DNA of 64,000 nt from Tardiphaga alba (lineage in GTDB: Bacteria; Pseudomonadota; Alphaproteobacteria; Rhizobiales; Xanthobacteraceae), in the NCBI RefSeq assembly GCF_018279705.1, contig NZ_CP036498.1:5793906-5857905 (forward strand), written 5' to 3'. Positions 62,458 to 64,000 of this stretch are shown here, in pieces (within the stretch, counting starts at the first letter, position 1; every line of letters starts with the position of its first letter). The position numbers and the translations under genes are program-made. The notes beneath the pieces were generated by a model, which saw only the letters and a list, made by a program, of their open reading frames with translations, made no database searches and was not told where the DNA came from.

Positions 62458-62724
62458 ATGGCCAATACGACCTCCGCCAAGAAGGCGACCCGCAAGATCG
62501 CGCGCCGCACCATCGTCAACAAGTCGCGCCGCACCCAGATGCGTTCGGCCCTCCGCACCGTTGAAGACGCCATCAAGACCGGCGACGTCAACGCAGCGAA
62601 GGAAGCGATGAAGGCTGCCGAGCCCGCCCTCATGAAGGCCGCCCAGCAGAACATCGTTCACAAGAACCTGGCCAGCCGCAAGGTCTCGCGCCTGACGCAC
62701 CAGATCGCGAAGCTCGCTCAGTAA
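62458..62724 (+). CDS. rpsT: 30S ribosomal protein S20
   Basis: 88 residues, the usual S20 length and basic composition: [38 protein letters not shown], then [22 protein letters not shown]. It binds 16S rRNA early in 30S assembly. A strong promoter lies upstream and a terminator follows. rpsT upstream of dnaA is the common arrangement in Bradyrhizobium/Rhodopseudomonas-type genomes. Confidence 0.97.
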   Translation: MANTTSAKKATRKIARRTIVNKSRRTQMRSALRTVEDAIKTGDVNAAKEAMKAAEPALMKAAQQNIVHKNLASRKVSRLTHQIAKLAQ

Positions 62725-62748
62725 GCGACATCGCGCATATGATTTCGA

Positions 62749-62777
62749 AAAGCCCGGCCTTCGCGCCGGGCTTTTTG
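62749..62777 (+). terminator. Rho-independent terminator of rpsT
   Basis: AAAGCCCGGC and GCCGGGCTTT form a stem with a short loop (CTTCGC), followed by a T-run, about 25 bases after the stop. Confidence 0.92.
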
Positions 62778-62865
62778 TTTGCGCAAATGCATGCCGCAGC
62801 GCCCGCGCGGCACGCGCAAGCTTCACGGCATCACCCGTTTGGATGATGCCGCAACAGATTTGAAT

Positions 62866-63655
62866 GACTCGCAAAGCCTATGAAATCAGGCATCGATGCG
62901 CTTGGCGCCATGTCGCATGAAAGACACGACGGGAACGCTGGACGCTTGAGCAGTGTCAAGACGCAGACTCCGCCTGCCATTGCGTGATTCTGAAAAAGCA
63001 AGCGCATCGCAATGCCGAAGCTGACTCCCCGCGCAAGGTTACCCTGAGTCAGCGCACAGAAAAAATCGCGTCGCGATAATCACTTATCCACATAGCGACA
63101 GCGACCAGTTTGAATCCGCAAACCGCGCCTCTGCTTTCGTAAATGAAATATGAATTTCTTTTTTCGGCCCACCGAATTTGCAACCCCACTGTCACAATTG
63201 GATTCAGTGCGCAGATTCAAAATCTTGTCGATATGTTTGAAAAACAGACCGACAGAATGGAGCCCGCAAGTGGGGCTTTTGCGAAGCAGCGAAAAAATGA
63301 TTCCGTTGCGAGAAGTGGGCCGTGCTGTATTTCTAAATCATTCGCAGCGCCCCGCCGTTCTTGAGATCAGAGCGATTTCGGAACGAGGGCGAGCCTGAAG
63401 ATCAGCGACGGTTTTCAGGTTTGGCGATGCTTTCCAAGTCTCAAGCGAGTTGCGACTCATAGCAATATGAGAGCGGTCGTTCTGTGTCGAAATTTCTCGG
63501 GTGCCGATCAGGCGCTCTGAAAAGAAATGCGAAACAGCGATCGGGCACTGGCAGGGCCGAGGAGATCGTCCAGCGATAGAAGAGCGGGCTGAAAGACGAT
63601 GCGACCCTGAACGTTTGCTACGTTGAGCGTTGCGCACTGACTTTGGACCAGATTC
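62866..63655. other. Cluster of GANTC (CcrM) methylation sites
   Basis: GANTC occurs at 62866, 62966, 62986, 63023, 63046, 63112, 63201, 63214, 63299, 63454 and 63651: eleven in about 790 bases, nine of them before 63310, against about three expected from random sequence. CcrM methylation of such sites times dnaA transcription in Caulobacter. Confidence 0.65.
63084..63092 (+). promoter_or_regulatory. Consensus DnaA box
   Basis: TTATCCACA, a perfect match to the DnaA box consensus, in the gene-free region about 0.9 kb before dnaA. No second perfect box was found by eye in the region, so autoregulation is more plausible than a full origin. Confidence 0.65.
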
Positions 63656-63991
63656 GAAACTGACATCTTGCCGCGACAACCGCGGCGAGCGGGGGAGCTT
63701 TTATGCGCAAGTCCACGATCACACGACATTGTACCCTGCGATCTGCGTTCGGCTCCGATACGTCCGTTTCCATCTCTGCCCACCCCCCTTCGAACACCCC
63801 TGACCGAGCGCTCAGTACGCGCTGACCTCACCGGGCCCTTCTTTCGACATTGCAGATCCGTTTGCGGCGTGAGCGCCGAGCGGCGGAGCTTTGTCCGAAA
63901 GCAGCCTCGCGAGGTTCTCGCGCGCTTTCGGCGTGCACGTTCATGGGCGCTTGCGCTCGACCACCACTTTTGAATTGAGAAGCTTAAAACG

Positions 63992-64000
63992 ATGTCGAAT
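63992..64000 (+). CDS. dnaA: Start of chromosomal replication initiator gene (first three codons only)
   Basis: ATGTCGAAT encodes Met-Ser-Asn at the last nine bases of the window, preceded by TTGAATTGAGAAGCTTAAAACG with a weak ribosome site (GAGAAG). Identification rests on position: rpsT, then a long regulatory region, then dnaA is the standard order in this group. Three codons alone cannot prove it. Confidence 0.6.

Larger units (their letters stand above)
62778..63991. promoter_or_regulatory. 1.2-kb gene-free region between rpsT and dnaA (dnaA regulatory region, possible origin-linked)
   Basis: No ORF here has codon use or a ribosome site like its neighbours; the few frames of 60-113 codons look like chance. 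The stretch 62980-63340 is AT-richer than the flanks. It has one perfect DnaA box, a clear concentration of GANTC sites and ordinary GC-rich sequence nearer to dnaA. It must at least contain the dnaA promoter. In several Alphaproteobacteria oriC lies elsewhere (near hemE), so oriC is not claimed. Confidence 0.6.

Noticed and set aside
63143..63398. Short overlapping plus-strand ORFs (73 and 82 codons) in the dnaA upstream region
   Set aside because: No ribosome site, no protein-like composition, and two frames open at the same place, as expected by chance in an AT-richer stretch.
62778..63991. Calling this region oriC
   Set aside because: Only one perfect DnaA box was found, and in several Alphaproteobacteria the origin lies near hemE rather than dnaA.

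Overview
The window looks like chromosomal DNA of a GC-rich alphaproteobacterium, most likely Nitrobacteraceae (Bradyrhizobium / Rhodopseudomonas / Tardiphaga / Afipia type). The reasons are an ActR/RegR-type regulator, an MmcB repair protein, a DUF1236 protein, orphan Bug/TctC binding proteins, many palindromic intergenic repeats, GANTC-rich DNA before dnaA, and the order rpsT then dnaA at the right end. The last nine bases appear to be the first three codons of dnaA, so the window probably ends where a circular chromosome is conventionally numbered from. No prophage, CRISPR array, integrative element or large biosynthetic cluster is visible. Most of the content is ordinary core and accessory metabolism.

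Layout. 1-3.3 kb: the end of an OmpR-type response regulator, an ECF sigma factor, an L,D-transpeptidase and an orphan amino-acid binding protein. 3.3-4.8 kb: a complete IS481-family element inserted in the loop of a palindromic repeat. 4.8-8.6 kb: two acyl-CoA dehydrogenases, a carboxymuconolactone-decarboxylase-like protein and a VOC protein. 8.6-13.7 kb: an MFS transporter, an ActR/RegA-type regulator without its kinase, MmcB, a VWA protein and an MBL-fold hydrolase. 13.8-22.6 kb: envelope and stress functions (DUF1236, hybrid PAS kinase, PHB-depolymerase-like esterase, MXKDX repeat protein, SthA transhydrogenase, OmpA-like protein, HtpX). 22.7-25.7 kb: a VapBC pair, an LLM flavin oxidoreductase and an SDR.

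25.8-36.1 kb is the most coherent system: a LapG-like periplasmic cysteine protease faces, across an AT-rich gap, a FecR-RTX secreted protein followed by its type I ABC exporter, membrane fusion protein and a CHASE2 adenylate cyclase. This looks like a regulated surface-adhesin system. 36.1-39.5 kb is a sulfonate operon (ssuD-ssuC-ssuB-flavin reductase) without a binding protein. 39.9-43.5 kb: a PAS-GGDEF-EAL protein, a YccF protein and a polysaccharide deacetylase. A tRNA-Arg(CCG) follows, then an exported TPR-CHAT protein. 47-55.5 kb: small exported proteins, a diguanylate cyclase, a spermidine-synthase-like protein with a basic tail, a Bug protein, an acyl-CoA synthetase and an HD-GYP protein. 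Together with the GGDEF and EAL proteins this gives three c-di-GMP enzymes in about 16 kb.

56-58.9 kb: an Rrf2 regulator, a CPYC thioredoxin-reductase-like protein and a frameshifted methyltransferase form an operon divergent from a dienelactone hydrolase. 59-62.1 kb: a second Bug protein, a Wza-like lipoprotein, MsrA and a small membrane protein. 62.2-64 kb: the rpsT promoter, its long leader, rpsT, and a 1.2 kb gene-free region before dnaA carrying a DnaA box and many GANTC sites. At least ten palindromic intergenic repeats of about six families sit at gene ends.
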